The notes under the pieces are model-generated. The model made no database searches and had not been told where the DNA came from. It was given only the letters and a program-made list of their open reading frames with translations. From Forficula auricularia (lineage: Eukaryota > Arthropoda > Insecta > Dermaptera > Forficulidae): 64,000 nt of DNA. The position numbers were made by a program, and so were the translations under genes. The stretch lies in NCBI GenBank assembly GCA_024734495.1, contig JALMQS010000075.1, positions 7,855,891 through 7,919,890 on the forward strand. Reading direction: 5' to 3'. Shown here piece after piece: positions 33,570-45,425 of the stretch (position 1 is the stretch's first letter; each line of letters starts with the position of its first letter).

Positions 33570-34997
33570 CAGGGCTGTCCAACTCGTGGCCCAATATAAA
33601 GTCATAAAATGCCTTAAAACATTGCGATTTATATGTAGATACTGGAAAACACACAACAATTTGGCCTGATAATTTTTTTTTCTAAAATAAGAAATCTGAA
33701 AATCTAATGTGAAGTTTTCGAAAAAAAAGTGCTAATTTTAAATTTTGAATCTGGAACTAGATTTCAAATTTCCGAAAAAATAATCATCATTTTGGTCTAT
33801 TTTTGACTCCATTTTCATTAGAAATAAATTTTCTACTTGCAAACGTTTTGATTGAATTCTCTAGAACAACAATTATATACCGATATGCAAGAACAATTGA
33901 AAATTGTCTCTTTATTAGAATTTTATATCTAGCCAGGAAAAAATATAAACAAATCCTATTACATAATATCACTTTTTGTAAGTATGTAGATATGTATTTA
34001 CATATACGAGAAGCTATTTTCAAGTATAAAATTTACGAAAAGTAAAATTAGAAGCTCATAATGAGCTAAGAAATTAATAAAGTTCTTATTTCTGCATTAT
34101 TAACTATCTTTTTTTGAATAACAAATTTCAATAGAATTATAATATTTTATCCGTGGTCCCAGACAATTTTTTTTCTTCAAATGTGGTCCGTGTAAGCCAA
34201 AAGATTTTTTTTTTTAATGCAATCGAATGCAAGAAGGGGTGCACCAGTAAAGATGCAGCCCCTATGGATCTCTAAAGACCCTTGCATTACCGAAGAGAAG
34301 GGAAAGTTGATTAAGTGAGAGGGTGTAGACAGACGTAGGTGTCTATGCATTCGGGTTTTGAAGGTTTGAAGATTATAAGTGCTGGGAAAGATGGAGGCTG
34401 GGAGAGAGTTCCAGTTCCTTGAAGTCATGGGGATATATGTATTGGCGAATGAATTGGTCCGGCACTTTTCTAATTTGACCGCGAAAGAGTGTTGGGAGTC
34501 GGCAAAACGCGTGCTACGTGCAAAGCATGCTTTGGGGGGAATTATTGATTTTATCTCATCAGAGCACCTACCGTGATAGTATCTATAGAAAAGGGAAAGG
34601 GCAGAGACATTTCTTCGATGGGCTAGCGAGTCGAGGGAGTCGGTGAGGGTAGAATCGTCAATTAGCCTGACGGCTCGTTTCTGAATTGCATCCAGGGTAG
34701 CAAAAGAATATTTTGAGGCTCCTCTCCATAGAAGAGAGCCGTATTCGAGACAGGGGCGGATTTGGGTCTTGTAGATGGTGAGAAGATGTAGGGGCTTGTA
34801 AAATCGTTTGGACCTAAATAAGTAGCCAATCTTCCTTGCTGCAGATCTCGGCACAGAGGAGATGTGTTCATTCCAAGACAGGTCAGATGCGACAGAGATG
34901 CCCAACATGGATAGGCTGTCACACATTTTCAGGGTATCGAAGTGAATATCAGGGAAATTTTTATTTTCGTGCCTAGAAATTAGGTTAGAGACCCCTG
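33570..34997. mobile_element. hAT-like element ends flanking a LINE insertion
   Basis: The left end CAGGGCTGTCCAACTCGTGG (33570) and the right end on the reverse strand CAGGGGTCTCTAACC (34997) are both hAT-type termini and share CAGGG.T.TC.AAC. Internal GTGGTCC segments at 34150-34190 fit that class. No good 8-bp duplication is found, so they may be two decayed elements. A LINE fragment (34205-34975) interrupts the right part. Confidence 0.4.
34205..34975 (-). pseudogene. LINE reverse transcriptase C-terminus, copy 1
   Basis: The 5'-truncated 3' end of a Jockey/CR1-like non-LTR retrotransposon, read on the minus strand. About 230 codons remain open from about 34975; they include SMLGISVASDLSWNEHIS, then KIGYLFRSKRFYKPLHLL, KRAVRLIDDSTLTDSLDSLA, LFYRYYHGRCSDEI and RNWNSLPASIFPSTY, the usual thumb and C-terminal signature. 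The catalytic palm (the [FY]xDD box) and endonuclease are missing. Compared with the 53.94 kb copy, a 4-nt insertion after HRHLRL shifts the frame and removes the normal stop. A T-run at 34205-34215 is the poly(A) tail. Confidence 0.9.
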
Positions 34998-35004
34998 GAT
35001 TAAA

Positions 35005-36950
35005 AACTGCAAATCTAAAGATTTCAAAGTCAAACTGTGACAGATTTTGATTGTTTTTTTTTTTTTTTTTGAAATTTGCATTTGAAGCTGTTAATCTTGG
35101 GGGCGTGTTTGGTCTAAAATCAAATCATAAATTAAAAAAATATTTTAAAACTTTTCGTAAAGAATAGAAAAAACTCCCCTGAGATGTCCATGGTTTCCAC
35201 TATTTCATTGAAAGGCTAGAAGGCGTTAGTTGAGAATCTAAGAAAAAGAGATAGACAGGTGGACGAACTCATTGGCAGAAATAAATTGTAAAGATCGCTG
35301 AATCGAGCCAAAGTCAATTGAAATTAATCGGATTAATTTCGATAAACATGACCTCTAAGCTGCTCTTGTGGTCACAATTACAACGATCATTCACTTGGTG
35401 GACAACACACAATCATGAATGCATTAGATATGATTTATTATTAATACCCAATAAACTAGTTCATAGTCCGAGGATTAATGCCCTCTAAAATTAACTAGAT
35501 TGAATTATCACATCATTTATTAGAGTAGATAACTCGTTTGGGATAGCGAGAGTGGATCAGTAGCTGATGATTTTTCCTCACTACTTGATGATAGTAATTT
35601 ATTAAACGGGACTAATGATCAATATCAAACGTTGTCGATGGGATCATTTGTTATTAATGATGATTCGCTGATCTGTCGCTGTTATTAAATATTCCACGGG
35701 CTACTAACTACTACAAGTCCAAATGCCATGGATCAGCGCCTGCGAGAGGTTAAGTATGCAACCAAACCGACCGAAAGGGCAAATGGCTGACGAGCCAAAG
35801 GCGATTGCTCTATGGGGCAAAACCGTCCGTCTCGTCCCTCGGACTCGAATTTATCATTCAAACAGACCTAGCTACTCAATTCAAGACAAAGAAATAGACC
35901 CTAATTAAAAAAAATATTCAGAATAAATAGGAAAGCAAAATTAAAATTTATAAAAATATTTTAACCAGCATAGCTGCTGATTTCTTTAATTCATAATATA
36001 TAAGAGTGTATCTTCTGCTTAATAAAAAAAAATTATATATTTTTAAATTCTCAAAGGTTTTTATAACAATGATGAAATAAATTATTTTTCATTTATATTA
36101 GTTCAGCTTGAAGAATGATATGACTGAACTTTTTTTATAATTAATTGAACCCTCATAAACTAAAGACGTTAATTATTACTGAAGATAATCAACTGGTGGT
36201 GACCAAAACTGTACAAAGAATTAATAAAAATAAAAATTGATTTATTTAAATTGTTAGATCAATTTTAATTATATTGTGTCGGATTAACGAAAAAAAATAC
36301 ACAGCTACTAATGGTGTAGAAGAATAATCAGAAAATAATTTATTATATTTACTGAATTACTTGTATTGTTACTGAAAGAAGAAAATAAAATTATGGTAGA
36401 ATTCTATTCATGAGAATCAAAGAGAAGGTAAGGCTTTAAAAACTATAAAATCAAACAAGTGGAATGAAACATTAGTAGAAATACCTCCTGGCAACATTTT
36501 GACATTTATAAGTTTCCTAAAGTTCGGTTGGTAGATGATAAAAATCAAGCTTATAGAAAGTTTCTTTACCAAATTTTTTTTTAGTTTTATTGCCAAGAAC
36601 TTCTTAGTTTAGTTTTTGGGCTTACTAGCTGGATTAGTAAAAAAAATAATGGTATGGTTATATGGAGAACTGTTGAAGTTCTGTAACTGAGGAACTGAAA
36701 TTTGACACAAACTTTTATATTTCTAAGCAGTAACTACATATTTGTCAAATCTTAGCTTTCTAGATGAAACAGTTGACGGACTCACCTTACAAAGGTTGAT
36801 TTCGCCCTATGCTAAACTTCGTTCCTGTGGCATAAAGAACTCTCTTTCTTTTATATATAATGGATTGATGCAAAATGATTATCTACAAAAATGATCCAAC
36901 CTCTGTATCCAGGGCGGGCCCTTACATCGTGAAAACGATTTCAGGGATTG
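35005..36950. other. Non-coding DNA
   Basis: No gene recognised. At 35722-35752 a small GC-richer patch holds an ATG followed by a donor-like GAG|GTTAAG (MDQRLRE then GT), too short to support. GTGTATCTTCTGCTTAATA (about 36005) is a hammerhead-family flank remnant. Confidence 0.4.
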
Positions 36951-37025
36951 GAATTTCGGATCCGGGTCTTGAAAGGCTAAAGGTTATATGTTGCTGAAAA
37001 GACGGATGCGGGAAGAAAGTTCCAT
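36950..37025 (-). pseudogene. Small decayed LINE fragment
   Basis: On the plus strand, TCCGGGTCTTGAAAGG, then GTTGCTGAAAAGACGGATGC and GGGAAGAAAGTTCCATT parallel the antisense of the LINE C-terminus at 34355-34412 (ending in the NSLPAS codons). Heavily diverged; the boundaries are uncertain. Confidence 0.35.
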
Positions 37026-37029
37026 TCTC

Positions 37030-38300
37030 ACTTTCTGCTCTTTAATTAATTTACTTCTTTCTACCTACTGTTTGTACACAACTTATCTTTTGGTAAAATA
37101 ATTATTTGAACAAAGGGACTAATAAAATTACAAGACAAATATGATGACAAAAAGTTATGTTCATAAAGAATAATTGCAAATATCTTCATTATCTTCTTAA
37201 GTCTTAAAAAAGTTTAGTTTCTTCCTAGTATATTGCAGAACTATTAAAAAAATTGGATTCTTTAAGAAGGTTCGGGACGGCTTATCTATCTGGTTGATCT
37301 TGGAAAAAAAACTTTTGTAATTCTGCAAAGTGACAACTTCTGCCTACTAAATTTTTTAATAAAAATAATGAGGTTAATTTGAATAAAAATCTTTGTTTTG
37401 ATAATATTAATAAAACGAATATTAAGATATTTTTTTTCTCATTATAAAAACATTTATTTAACACAAAAACGGTTTCAAGAAATAGAGTTGAAATTCTACA
37501 CTAGTGCTTTTGTTATATTCTGTTGGCTGCAAATAACTTTTTTTTTCTTTTTTTTTTTTTTTACATATATGAATAACTAATTAACTAGAATCTAATGAAA
37601 AATGTATCATTCGATTCATAAAAGTTGAATTATTGATCTGTATAAATTTGTTGAAAATGGTATAATTTGTATAGAAGTTGTAGCCCTTTTAATAGCTCGG
37701 TTCATTTACTTCCATGTTAAAAGGACAATTTTTAATAATTTATTTCTCGGTAATGGGACAGACGATCAACTTCAAATTTCGGGAATAAATACTTAATTCA
37801 ACAATGATTCGATGATAAAAATTTGAGAATTTTCTTATAAAAATGATAAACAGTCACGAACCCCCTTAAACTAATATTATGGAATGCTATTTCAGAAAAC
37901 TTAAATTAGGTCCAATATGTAATGTCTCTAAATTCTATTAATTGTCATAAACAAAAATCGAATCTTGTATAAATTTGCTGCCTCGCCCTCTTCAATCTTT
38001 CTTTCATTGATTTATCAATTTCATTTTGTATTTACTAAAATATTTCTTTAAAAATTGAAAGTTTTGAAATAGTTTTCAAGTTTTTTTTTTAATTTTATTT
38101 CTATACCCGTAGAAAGTTTATCTAGGTCAACATACTCCCCATTGAAATATATAATTTAAATGGAAAATCCCCTCCCCCCTCCCTCCCACACCTCCAGAGT
38201 TATGAGTGATTTAAATCGTCGTTTGACAATGGAAAGTGATCGTGATCTCCGGAAATGGAGAATAAAAAAGATTGGATTGGTTGAGAAGTGGATAGCAAAT
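37030..38300. other. AT-rich non-coding DNA
   Basis: No gene or recognised element. T-run at 37540-37561 and A/T homopolymers. Confidence 0.5.
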
Positions 38301-38309
38301 TGAGTTTAG

Positions 38310-38381
38310 GAAAGGACGATCTGCATCGGAGGTGCACCGCGTTGCCGCTGCTGCTGCGGCGGCGACGACGACCCTTAAGGG
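38310..38381 (+). other. Exon-like GC-rich segment (72 nt)
   Basis: An acceptor-like TTGAGTTTAG (to 38309) and a donor GG|GTGAGG (38382) bound 72 nt, divisible by three. In phase 1 the reading is KGRSASEVHRVAAAAAATTT then LKG, with an Ala-run followed by Thr-run as often seen in linkers of arthropod regulatory proteins. The GCTGCTGCTGCGGCGGCGACGACGAC-type triplet tract (38348-38371) could alternatively be a simple repeat. The acceptor pyrimidine tract is weak. Gene unknown. Confidence 0.25.
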
Positions 38382-38856
38382 GTGAGGTTAGAGGGTAAGG
38401 GGTGCCCTCAACCCGACCCCTTGGGGCTCAGAAAGCTCAGATCAATACGAGAACCCACACACCTGTACCACCGAGAAGAGAATTTGCCCCGGGAGGTTGG
38501 GCATCTCGCTGTTCACAAACTCCAACTGCCGTTTCGTTTGGTCATCCTCACCAGGATAATACCCATGAATAGATAACTAATCTTTGGCATGCCAATTACC
38601 AGCACCGTATTTTATTGAATTTAGGCTTTGGATCTTGTGTAATTTATAATTCGTAATTTATGTTTCATATTTTTACTTTACCTAGGATGATGAGAAATCG
38701 TAATCGTGTAGAATTAAAAATGTTTTTTTTTCTTTCTTTTTTACAAAACAACTAAAAAAACTATTTTATTAATTAAAAAATTTGAGATAAATACATCATT
38801 ATAAAAAGTTTATATAGCGGAAATCATTTTTTTTTAAGCTATTAATTTATTTATGG

Positions 38857-39016
38857 GGGGTCGGGTAGGCTATAGGCTAGCGTGTCAGCCTGCCAACCAA
38901 GTGGACCCGGGTTCGAATCCGACTCGAGGCATCCGGCTAATACCTAACCCCGGGGTAGAGACACATTTGAAAAGAAAAATTAGTATCGTAAATTGGCCGA
39001 AAAGCAAAAAAAAAAA
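38857..39016 (+). mobile_element. tRNA-derived SINE, copy 2
   Basis: The same family as 17146-17330: GGGTCGGGTAGGCTATAGG head, B box GGTTCGAATCC (about 38912), shared tail TAAATTGGCCGAAAAGC and a poly(A) of 11. It is somewhat shorter in the 3' part. No perfect target duplication is visible. The open frame across it is a shadow. Confidence 0.8.
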
Positions 39017-39318
39017 TATTCATTATTTTGTCATTTTGCCGTTGTACGTATTGTCGATTTGTAGGTAAAATTCACTAAGTACCGAAATCAAAATTTTACA
39101 GTACAAGCAAATCAATACATTTTTGTAATTAAAATTCAGGGACATATTATAATAAAGATTTTTTTAATGTATATAAATATACGCTTTGTTTTAATAACAT
39201 GTTTGGGTTAATTGTAATTAATTTTATTTATTTTCTTCGAAATACGGACTGGTAAGCAAAATAAGTAGGCTATAATGAAAGGCAGTCCATAAATTATTAA
39301 AATTTTATTAAATTTCCG

Positions 39319-39353
39319 ACGTTTCGGAGACTTTTTTCTCTTCTTCTTCAGCG
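39319..39353 (-). ncRNA. Hammerhead ribozyme motif
   Basis: Minus strand: CUGAAGA, stem II GAAGA/UCUCC (one mismatch), GAAA, minimal stem III ACGU, cleavage-site C. Core complete; stem I is weak. Confidence 0.65.
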
Positions 39354-39583
39354 TATTGAATAGTTATTGATGGGTGAGTATAACTCGGTTCCCATTTGTT
39401 GTCTCTCCTTTCAGTGATAGCAACAAAATTACGATATTTTCCAACATTATATCATAAGTTAACTAAATACACTTATAATATAATGTTGGAAAATATTGTA
39501 ATTTTGTTGCTATCACTGAAAGGAGAGACAAATGGGAACCGAGCTATATTATATACTATACACCCATCAATAACTATTCAATA

Positions 39584-39622
39584 CCCTGAAGAAGGAGAGA
39601 AAAAAGTCTCCGAAACGTCGGA
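39584..39622 (+). ncRNA. Hammerhead ribozyme motif
   Basis: CUGAAGA (39586-39592), stem II GGAGA/UCUCC with a GAAAAAAG loop, GAAA (39612-39615), ACGU, cleavage-site C, stem I CC/GG. All invariant core bases present. Confidence 0.7.
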
Positions 39623-39669
39623 AATTTAATAAAATATAAATAATTTATGGACTGCCTTTCAATATAACC

Positions 39670-40390
39670 TAGTTAATTGTAATTTTGAATTTTAATAGTT
39701 TTACCACCGAAAAAATAAAATTTGAAAATTTGCACTTAATGACTTTTACATGCAAACCGAAGGTTTGTTTGTTTGGGATTGCATGTGTGTTCAAACATTG
39801 TGTCAACTTTACCTAAAAAACTGATAAGAAATTACATATTTCGTTAAATTGAGATTAAGAACTGTTTTGGAAAAATTTCACCCGGAAACTCTTCCGCCTC
39901 GTTCTTTACTGAACATTGTCTCGGCCGCCATTTTACGTGACGCGAATTATTTCCAATCTATATAGCTAATTGTATTATTTATCCTCGAACAAATTAGTTC
40001 CTTTCCTACCCTCCGGTGTTCACTTCCTACTTCCTTGAACGTTGAATGCATAAAATACGAACGTATAATTGAATTGGCACTAAAATTTTAAATTTCGTAT
40101 GCGAAGGCTGATGCTTTTTAGGGGTAGGCCGCCACTTGTTCGTTATCTTTGTCTCCATCAGTTCTCCTTATCAGTTCACTTTTTTCCCATTTCAGTGCTT
40201 AACAAAATGCATATGAATCGATTTTTTTTTGTCGAAATTTTAGAGATAAAATACCTGGGCTCGGTATTCTCTCAATTTTTCCAATATTTAGGTCTAAAAT
40301 ATTTTTTTTTTACTCGATAGAAAGTATTAAATAAAGCTGCTCATTTCCATCCAGTGGAAGGTAATAACTTTTTCCTCCCCTAGTTTTTCT
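39670..40390. other. Non-coding DNA
   Basis: No gene recognised. Contains T-runs (for example 40302-40311) and mixed sequence. Confidence 0.45.
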
Positions 40391-40394
40391 ATTA

Positions 40395-40545
40395 ATAATA
40401 ATTATAATAATTTATTCATTGTATAAATGCAAAAAATACAATGGTACGCATACAATAAAATACACCACAATTTCTTACAAAGCATATTGGTATTAAAAAG
40501 AAAATAAATGACATTCATGCCAGCTCTCTAAGGACCCTTGTGCAG
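40395..40545 (-). mobile_element. LINE 3'-UTR-like fragment
   Basis: Minus-strand sequence CACAAGGGTCCTTAGAGAGC followed by a tail with ATTTATACAATGAATAAAT resembles the 3' ends of Jockey/CR1-type LINEs; the AGGGTCCTTAGAGA block parallels the 3' untranslated part of the LINE at 34.27 kb. No coding part remains. Confidence 0.35.
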
Positions 40546-40810
40546 GGGAGGACTGAATTTGTGGGGCCCTGGGCTAATACTACTTGGGGACCTACCTAAT
40601 TAATCATGCTAATTGCTATTTTATCAAAAAACTGTTTTCTATAATGATGTATACGGAATAGGAAAAAAATTAGGATAAAAAAATATTTTATTTATTTAAT
40701 ATGACAGAATACAAATAAATATTTAGTTTTTTGATTCTCTGCTTCAGTTGGTAAAATGAGGAAAATCAATTTGTTGGAACTTTTGTAGGGGCCTAGCTAA
40801 AAAATTTCTA
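40543..40810 (+). mobile_element. Possible hAT-like left end
   Basis: CAGGGGAGGACTGAATTTGT followed by GGGGCCCTGGGC resembles the start of hAT elements with G/C-rich subterminal sequence. No matching right end is identified; the extent is nominal. Confidence 0.25.
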
Positions 40811-41093
40811 TTAATAAGCAGAACTTTTGAGTCTAGTTTTAGCATTTTACTGTGCGGTGATAAAAAAAAAAAAAAAAAAAAAAAATACAAAATTTACAGA
40901 CAATCCGAATTTCAAAAAAGTTTGAATTTATTAAAAGTATTCAAATATTGTGTTGAAAAACTTATATGTTACTAAAATAAATCTTAATCTATTAGTGAAG
41001 TTTTGGAAGAAAATTTTTTCTTAACTTCCCTCACCATAGGATTCAAAAGTCATGCCTGTTTTGCATTCTTTTGCATGCATATAGAAATCATAG

Positions 41094-41430
41094 CTAGTGT
41101 AATTCGATAGAGTAAATAATATTTGTAGCTAATTTGGTGTTCCAATGAACGGGTCGAGTGATAGAAATGAACAATTGGCTTGTGGCTCGAAGGCTTGATA
41201 GGGGTTGGGAGACAAAGGGCCCAAGAGGAGTGCATCTCTGTGTGTTCCGGATCCCACACCCCCTCTCGTTCAGGTTTACGAGAGTCGTCGATGGCATAAA
41301 TCCCGAGGGAACCAACTGAAAAGGAAGGAAGGAAGGAACGAGGAGTTCCGCCCCCATTTAGCTCTTCAGCCAAAGAAACAGCCAGGCTGGCCGGCCGGCC
41401 GGCGGCTAGCTGTCTCGTGAAATATCACCC
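41094..41430. other. GC-rich island, exon-like minus frame
   Basis: On the minus strand a strong acceptor (CCTTCCTTCCTTCCTTTTCAG, ending at 41316, written here in part) precedes an open frame LVPSGFMPSTTLVNLNERGC that runs on for about 60 codons. A second minus frame and a plus frame overlap. No domain is recognised. A palindromic GGCCGGCCGGCC sits at about 41390-41401. Confidence 0.25.
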
Positions 41431-42243
41431 GAGAGATATCCAGACAAACACCCGCAACAACAACAACAACACGACCTATTTACCCATTTCCGCAAATAAA
41501 CACCCTTCCTCCGATTGCTCTTTCCAATGGCAGCCAGACATCAAAGGAAAGCAAAGAATTAGAAACGGGGGAATTTCTTTTAATGGATGCGTACAGGCGG
41601 CAACAATTCTACCCTTTCAAAATAATTAATACTTAGTACAAATAAAGTAAAAAGGTGCATTTCATTCAAACGGAATACAATAAAAGTGAAAAACGTTCGT
41701 TTGTTTTTACATATTTAAGGTAGTTATTTCACAAATGCAAAAATTCAAGAAGTCTTCGAAACTTGGAATATAAGTCATTAAAAGCACAATAAACACACTG
41801 TTAAAATTTGAAGACGATTTACCACACCACACAAGAAATAATTGCAATTAAAAATGAAATTTTTTACATATGGTAGATTGGGAAAGGGTGGGAAAATGAT
41901 CATTATTTTATTTTTTTTCATTGAAGGACTTTCACCATCTTGATGAAAAACTAATATTTGTTAGAATAATATATTCGGAGTAACTTAAAAAAAAAATAGA
42001 AATTATTTACTACGTAGTTTTGATAAAAAAACATATTTGGGCGATTATTTTGGAGGGGATATAAGATCAATGGCTTGAAAACGTTCCATTCATAAAAAGA
42101 ATATAGTAGTGTAAAAAGTACAGTCACGTTAAAAAACATAACCTAAAATTTTAGCAACGTTCATATTTATAGTGGTTACGAGTATAAAACTTTTTATGTG
42201 GATTGTCGCGAAAGAACCTCCTTAAAATAAGTGATGTGACCAT

Positions 42244-42445
42244 CTTTTTTTTTATGCAATCGATTGCAAAAAGGGGCTTACCAGGAAAATGCGGCTCCTA
42301 TGAATCTCGAAATATCCCTGCATTACCAAAGAGAAGGAGGAATAGTTCGAGGGAAAGGGTAGAGGAGTAGGTGTTTGGGCACCCGGGTTTTGAAGGATAT
42401 AAGTGTCGGGAAAGACGGAGGCCGGGAGAGAATTCCCGTTAGCGT
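42244..42445 (-). pseudogene. Decayed LINE 3' end, copy 3
   Basis: A T-run then TGCAATCGATTGCAAAAAGG, GAATCTCGAAATATCCCTGC and, further in, codons for NSLPASVFPDTY on the minus strand, matching the 3' part of the LINE at 34.2 kb with strong divergence. It represents an older subfamily, truncated upstream. Confidence 0.7.
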
Positions 42446-42571
42446 GGACATATTGGAGGAGTAGCTGTGGATTAGTTGAGATGAGAAGCAGATATAGAAA
42501 AATAGACAATGAAAGCCGGAAACTCAAGCTAAAAATTAAATAAGAATTCAATATTAGGGAGTTCTTGAGAC

Positions 42572-42880
42572 TTGACCACTGATAAATCTCATGACGTTGG
42601 CCTCGGGGCGGGCTCGGTCAGGGTCGAGGCCATCACACTCTCATGGAAAGGAGTGTGGTGGCATAAAGCGGTGGAGTACCTCATCGCCCTGGGTATATCC
42701 CAAAAAACAATAAATGGTTTAACATATAGGCCGATGAGGGGATCTCTCCTTAATTTTTACACTTTCGGCAGAAAAACATATAGAGCGGGTGGCATAAAAT
42801 TATTTTATTGTAAATACTGAAAAAAAATGAAATGTGAGTCAGGATTAATCCTGGCTCTCTCAGCCACCCGTTCTGAATCT
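42572..42880 (+). other. Structured GC-richer segment of unknown nature
   Basis: Two hairpins are visible: CCATCACACTC (42630-42640) pairs with GAGTGTGGTGG (42651-42661), and CGGGTGGC (42786-42793) pairs with GCCACCCG (42863-42870) around the palindrome AGGATTAATCCT (42841-42852). An 82-codon frame overlaps but shows no domain. It may be a SINE- or LINE-derived structured RNA or a DNA foldback. Confidence 0.3.
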
Positions 42881-42889
42881 GAATTTATT

Positions 42890-43921
42890 TGTTCTGAAGT
42901 GAAAGTGTTGCTTATAAACAAATTTATGTATCTATCTTTTATCTTTGTAAGAGGCCCCCTGCTCCTCGAAGGCCCAAAAAACAAAATTAAAAAAAAATAA
43001 TAATAAACCCCCCCTATGGAAATTTGAGGAAACTATATATTGCATTTATAGTTTCCCCCTAAGACTTTAAAAAATAGCTTTGCAAAATTTGATTCAGATT
43101 AGAAAAAGAGTTCAAATTTTTAACCTCCCCCCATAATTTTTGATCCGATTTTAACTAAAATCTAATCAACTCTAAATCTAAATGTAAAATATCTGCATGC
43201 CCTTTTATAATACTGATTTTATATTAGTATTTACTACATTTACTTACAAAAAAATATAAAATTGTTTTCCACAGTCTCCTAATTTTACTACCAAAATATT
43301 CTAGATAAAATATCTAAATTTAAAATTTTATTTTGATACCTTCGGCGGTTTTTGAGCTAGTGTACACTAAATTTATCAACACGCCATCATGAACAGAACT
43401 ATTGTTGTCCTTAACTCCCTGAAAAGTAAAAAATAATCCGTTCCACAGGAGGGCAGAGGTATAGTTTGCCCCTCTCCTGGAGTTTTCCGGAGGGGGTAGG
43501 GCAATTTACCCTTACCTCTCCCTGTTCCTACCCAAATAAAAATAACTAAATAAATCTGAAACTGTGTTACTTATGTTTAGTATTTAAGGGTATGAAAAGT
43601 CAGTGTTTTAAAAAATAACATTTACTTTTAGTCTTTTCAAATGAAATTTTCTAAATTTTTTTAAATTTTTAGTATTGACCCTTTTTGATTAGAAGTTTTT
43701 CTCTTTCAATGTTCCTGTTAATTTTTTTTCTTTTACAAATGTTGATCTCGCAGTGTGTGTATCAATTTATTTTTTGGGCTCTTTTGAGTCAACATGATTC
43801 CTCCCTCCTCACTGATTGACTCGTCTTTTTATTGGATCATTTTCGTTCAGTGATTCGGGATGAAATATTATCTTCCAATTTTATTTTATAAAAGAAAAAT
43901 ATTGTCTAATTCATAAAGATA

Positions 43922-43958
<37 letters not shown>

Positions 43959-45295
43959 TGAGAATGTAATAAAAATAAATTGGTATTTTTTTCATTCAGG
44001 AAATTCCAATAAATTGAAATAATAGAAAAAATTGTTTCCTGAAGAAGGCCGGGCGAATATTTCCTCGATTCATTAGATTGGAATTTGTTGATATGAAATG
44101 TTGCGTTGCCCCAAGGGACCTCTTGAGCTTGATAATTCATTATGCATTTCAACTGGAAATAAGAATTGAATTTCGATCTCACTCTGGCGAAAAAGAATCC
44201 TTCCATTGATAATGATTTTTGATTTTTAATGAATCGACTCATCTATTCTGTTATAATAAATTTTTCATTTAATGCAAGATGAAAAGAAAATTCTTGCGTT
44301 ATTAAAAAATTCTTTTAGGATTCTGGCATCGTTTTTTTTTTTTTTTTTGCTATAAAAGGAATAGATGATATTTCATTGGGGGAGATGTGTATGTGTCTGT
44401 ATGTGTGATTAACAACGCAATAGAGAAAAATTTCCGAATCTTTTATGCATTATTCATCCACGTCTTCGAAGTTTTGATTGATTCATTTTTATTTTGTTTT
44501 TTGGTTATTGCTTTACTTTCTAAACTTTCTGTGAATTATAATATGTATATATATATTAGAATAAAAAGAATTGTTTTTGTTCTGGCATAACTCAGCAAGT
44601 TTAATTTGTTTTCGACTATCCGGATCCAAAAAACTGTTTTTAGGAGTAGCTTCAAATATGCTATGTGAATTAATAAATAAGCTGATTCTCATCAATGAAC
44701 GGGAATCTATTACGCCTCCAGTCTACCTCTTGGAATTAGTTGTCAAGAACTTGAAAAAACGCTCCAGATTTAAGTGTGCATTCTGATGACAATATCTCAA
44801 AGTCTAATCTATATGGTTTCAACCGAAACTACTCTTTGGATGTAATAATTCTAGGACTAAAATACAAGAATTTTTTTTTGATCTTATCTATCTATCTATA
44901 CTTATATAAAAAGCGCTTAAACGAGCATGTGTTACTACGTGGAGTTAGCAACGATTAGACATATGGGTCTAAATTCAAAACTTTTATTTTTTTTTAATAT
45001 TTTCATAGATAAATTTTAAATAAAATATAATAAATAATGTCTGAAACGTGGAGAAAAATTATTTTCAACCATCATTTTTTTTCTGTCTCTGTGTCTTGAT
45101 TCAGATGCTCACTTAAGAACAAAAGTCCTTCTTGTGGTAAAATATTTCTATTTTCAATGCGGAGAGCTGATTAGATTTTGGGCTTTCTAGTTTTAAAACT
45201 TGTGATTCAAAAATGCAGAAAACTTCATTTTTTGAATGATTTTATTGAGATTTTAAGGCGGTGTTATAATATAGGCATAAATGAACAATTTCTTT
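42890..45295. other. AT-rich non-coding DNA
   Basis: No gene. Simple repeats include TA at 43924-43952, a T-run at 44332-44348 and TCTA near 44886-44900. CCTGAAGAAGG at 44038 resembles a hammerhead box but lacks the rest. Confidence 0.45.
43924..43952. repeat. TA dinucleotide microsatellite
   Basis: An uninterrupted run of about 14 TA units. Confidence 0.9.
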
Positions 45296-45299
45296 TATA

Positions 45300-45425
45300 T
45301 AGTGGGTTGAAGGAGCTATATCAGCCAAAGTAGGGATGCACCGGGTACAATAAAATATATAAAACGTTTCGGTCTAAATTTTATTGGGCCATCTTGAGTT
45401 ATTTTGGCTCCTTCAACTCACTGAA
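45300..45425. mobile_element. Decayed hammerhead-type foldback
   Basis: Short inverted ends AGTGGGTTGAAGGAGC and GCTCCTTCAACTCACT enclose a minus-strand segment CUCAAGA, GGCCC..GACC, GAAACG (about 45363-45398). The first box differs from CUGANGA at G5, so cleavage is not expected. A relative of the other ribozyme foldbacks. Confidence 0.45.

Larger units (their letters stand above)
39277..39663. mobile_element. Hammerhead-bearing foldback element 2
   Basis: A 387-bp near-complete palindrome with ends GAAAGGCAGTCCATAAATTA, a central loop near 39452-39475, and hammerhead cores in both arms pointing outward (39319-39353 minus; 39584-39622 plus). Inner arms share GTTGCTATCACTGAAAGGAG. No protein is encoded; the frame at 39396-39629 is a product of the repeat. 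Interpreted as a head-to-head pair of a small ribozyme-bearing retroelement. Confidence 0.65.

Noticed and set aside
34545..34572. CUGAUGAG on the minus strand as a hammerhead box
   Set aside because: It is the codons for CSDEIK of the LINE reverse transcriptase; no GAAA or stem follows.
34205..34975. LINE fragment as an active retrotransposon gene
   Set aside because: The catalytic palm and endonuclease are missing and the 3' end is frameshifted relative to the 53.94 kb copy.
44036..44075. CCTGAAGAAGGCC as a hammerhead box
   Set aside because: No GAAA box follows at stem II distance and no stem II pairing is available.
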